NCBI GenBank assembly: GCA_964423465.1
Contig: CAYRFK010000254.1
Span: 1-6,910 of the forward strand
From: VGWF01 sp964423465
GTDB taxonomy: Bacteria > Verrucomicrobiota > Kiritimatiellia > PWTM01
Reading direction: 5' to 3'
DNA length: 6,910 bases
Under the pieces are notes generated by a model. The model saw nothing but the letters and a program-made list of their open reading frames with translations. It had not been told where the DNA came from and made no database searches. Shown piece after piece: positions 6,074 to 6,910 of this stretch (the first letter of the stretch is position 1; every line of letters begins with the position of its first letter). A program made the position numbers and the translations under genes.

Positions 6074-6317
6074 GACATCAACATCCAACATCCAACAACC
6101 AACGCCCAACAGCCAACCCGAGGAAGGCCGGGAGGAAGGCGGCGAGTACGATCGTGCCCCGACACGTTCCGGCTTCCGGGTTCACGCGGACAAGAGTGTC
6201 CGCGCCACGCCAGGCCATCCGTCGTGGGGCCTTGGGGGGGGGGCGACGGAAACCGGTGTCGAGTGGCCACCCCGTTGGATGTTGGGTGTTGGCTGTTGGT
6301 TGTTGGGTGTTGATGTC
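6074..6317. repeat. 244-bp element bounded by inverted heptamer arrays
   Basis: The left end (6074-6117) has six 7-base units of the form NCCAAC(A/G), and the right end (6274-6317) has six units of the inverse form TGTTGGN. Aligned as an inverted repeat, the two 44-base ends agree at 39 positions, and most differences fall on the variable base of the heptamer. The outer tips are GACATCAACA and TGTTGATGTC, exact complements. The 156-base centre contains an 8-bp palindrome, a run of ten G, and no convincing gene. Similar TGTTGGN arrays occur, as I recall, scattered through PVC-group genomes, which suggests a dispersed non-autonomous element. Mobility is inferred, and no target-site duplication is obvious. 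Together with the flanks it accounts for most of the 5983-6359 gene-free stretch. Confidence 0.75.
6185..6204. repeat. REP-like palindrome inside the element
   Basis: CGCGGACA (6185-6192), loop AGAG, and TGTCCGCG (6197-6204) form a perfect 8-bp hairpin. An upstream segment (6151-6166, containing gccccgacacg) resembles a degenerate inverse copy of the segment reading gtgtccgcgccacg, so the hairpin may be half of a larger decayed palindrome. Confidence 0.6.
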
Positions 6318-6319
6318 CC

Positions 6320-6335
6320 GGCGCCTTGCGGCGCC
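6320..6335. repeat. Short GGCGCC hairpin between the element and ffs
   Basis: GGCGCC (6320-6325), loop TTGC, GGCGCC (6330-6335). There is no T-run, so it is not a clear terminator. It begins 3 bases after the right end of the heptamer element. Confidence 0.35.
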
Positions 6336-6354
6336 CCGGAGGGCGTGATAGCGT
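6326..6354 (+). promoter_or_regulatory. Weak candidate promoter of ffs
   Basis: TTGCGG (6326-6331) and TAGCGT (6349-6354) are 17 bases apart and would start transcription near 6361, the first bases of the stem that encloses the SRP RNA. Each box matches the consensus at only about half its positions, and the -35 overlaps the 6320-6335 hairpin. Confidence 0.25.
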
Positions 6355-6359
6355 GGGCC

Positions 6360-6494
6360 GTTGCGCGGCGGAATTTGGGGGCCGGGCCCTATGCGACAGG
6401 GCGCGGGCCAATCCCGTCAGGCCCGGAAGGGAGCAGCGGTACGTCATGCCGCCCGGGCGCCGTAGGATCACCTGGCCCCTTTCCGCCGCGCAGC
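6360..6494 (+). other. 14-bp stem enclosing the SRP RNA (probable precursor processing stem)
   Basis: Bases 6360-6373 (gttgcgcggcggaa) pair with 6481-6494 (ttccgccgcgcagc), 13 Watson-Crick pairs and one G-U. The stem lies directly outside the terminal helix of ffs, separated from it by three or four unpaired bases on the 5' side and one on the 3' side. No T-run follows 6494, so an intrinsic terminator is unlikely. A double-stranded substrate for RNase-type trimming, or simply a longer mature RNA, are the likely readings. Confidence 0.6.
6377..6480 (+). ncRNA. ffs: Signal recognition particle RNA (bacterial small 4.5S type)
   Basis: This RNA scaffolds Ffh and targets nascent membrane and secreted proteins to the translocon. 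The conserved helix 8 domain is plain: GTCAGGCCCGGAAGGGAGCAGC (6416-6437 in two overlapping pieces), with GGAA tetraloop 6425-6428, the TCAGG internal loop strand and the AGCAG strand that Ffh binds. A rod fold is supported by pairing of 6378-6386 with 6471-6479 (one G-U), 6388-6391 with 6463-6466, 6401-6404 with 6457-6460, and 6405-6408 with 6451-6454. At about 104 bases it has no Alu domain, so it is the short form. Exact ends are set from the terminal helix. It lies 45 bases upstream of dnaX, a common bacterial neighbourhood. Confidence 0.93.
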
Positions 6495-6525
6495 ACGGGA
6501 ATCGCAACTCCGCCGCAGGCATCCG

Positions 6526-6910
6526 ATGGCATACGAAGTTCTCGCCCGAAAATGGCGGCCGCAGCAGTTCGACGACGTCGTCGGGCAGCAGCACGTCACG
6601 CGCACCCTGTGCAACGCGATCGCCGCGAAGCGCATCGCGCACGCCTACCTCTTCGTCGGCCCGCGCGGCATCGGCAAGACCTCCATCGCCCGGATCTTCG
6701 CCAAGGCGCTGGACTGCGTGAACGGCCCCACCCCGACGCCCTGCGGCGTCTGCGACGCGTGCAAGGAGATCATGGCCGGCTCGGCGCTGGACGTGATCGA
6801 GATCGACGGCGCCTCGAACAACGGCGTCGACCAGGTCCGCGAACTGCGGGAGAACGCCCGCTTCATGCCGGCGCGCGGACCGTTCAAGATCTACATCATC
6901 GACGAAGTCC
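6526..6910 (+). CDS. dnaX: DNA polymerase III tau/gamma subunit, N-terminal part (truncated by window edge)
   Basis: The first 128 codons of the clamp-loader ATPase, which loads the sliding clamp and organises the replisome. It starts MAYEVLARKWRPQQFDDVVGQ, the typical DnaX beginning. The Walker A motif is GPRGIGKTS (45-53). The zinc-binding module of DnaX follows with C64, C73, C76 and C79. ASNNGVDQVRELRE (96-109) and KIYIIDEV (121-128) lead into Walker B, where the window stops just before the expected His of DEVH. ATG at 6526 has only a weak ribosome binding site (CAGG, 7 bases upstream). With no terminator after ffs, the two may share a transcript; in many bacteria ffs, dnaX, ybaB and recR lie together. 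Whether a frameshift site for the short gamma form exists cannot be seen here. Confidence 0.96.
   Translation, partial: MAYEVLARKWRPQQFDDVVGQQHVTRTLCNAIAAKRIAHAYLFVGPRGIGKTSIARIFAKALDCVNGPTPTPCGVCDACKEIMAGSALDVIEIDGASNNGVDQVRELRENARFMPARGPFKIYIIDEV

Noticed and set aside
6074..6317. CRISPR-like array
   Set aside because: The repeats are 7 bases long, contiguous, and lie in two inverted blocks. There are no 25-40-base repeats with unique spacers and no cas genes.
5986..6642. N-terminal extension of the DOMON protein to 391 residues
   Set aside because: The extension translates the heptamer repeats (QHPTTNSQHPTSN-like peptides) and the antisense of ffs and the start of dnaX. A signal peptide and ribosome binding site mark the true start at 5982/5985.
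6326..6721. 131-codon open frame over ffs and dnaX
   Set aside because: It runs through the SRP RNA and then through dnaX in the wrong frame, ending in Ser/Arg/Pro-rich low complexity.

Overview
The window comes from a GC-rich bacterium. It carries, on the minus strand, an aa3/caa3-type cytochrome c oxidase operon. Downstream of it, on the plus strand, is the pair ffs (4.5S/SRP RNA) and dnaX (DNA polymerase III tau/gamma). The A2-type oxidase, the SCO protein with a C-terminal membrane anchor, and the CCAACAN/TGTTGGN heptamer repeats around a GCGGACA...TGTCCGC palindrome remind me most of the Verrucomicrobiota/Kiritimatiellota/Lentisphaerota side of the PVC group. That placement rests on memory of such repeats and is only tentative.

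Layout in plus coordinates: 1-295 (-) start of an unrecognised secreted protein, cut by the window edge; 296-438 leader/intergenic region with a hairpin; 439-1353 (-) ctaB, haem O synthase; 1350-1976 (-) ctaC/coxB, subunit II; 1992-2282 (-) subunit IV; 2293-2889 (-) ctaE/coxC, subunit III; 2886-4502 (-) ctaD/coxA, subunit I; 4506-5291 (-) SCO copper chaperone; 5292-5466 promoter and terminator region; 5467-5982 (-) small secreted DOMON-domain protein; 5983-6359 non-coding, with a 244-bp inverted-repeat element; 6377-6480 (+) ffs; 6526-6910 (+) dnaX, cut by the window edge.

The oxidase genes are read in the order sco, I, III, IV, II, ctaB and are packed tightly. There are GTGA start/stop overlaps at I/III and II/ctaB, 3 bases between sco and I, and stop codons inside or touching the Shine-Dalgarno sequence of the next gene at III/IV and IV/II. 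They make a self-contained module: SCO delivers copper to the CuA site of subunit II, CtaB farnesylates haem B to haem O, and subunits I-IV form the proton-pumping terminal oxidase. Subunit I has the A2-type YSHP signature in place of the D-channel glutamate, and subunit II has a full CuA site but no fused cytochrome c. No haem A synthase (ctaA), cytochrome c or complex III gene lies in the window.

I see no wholly new multi-gene system. The most unusual structures are non-coding: the 244-bp element bounded by inverted six-unit heptamer arrays, and a 14-bp stem that precisely brackets the SRP RNA.
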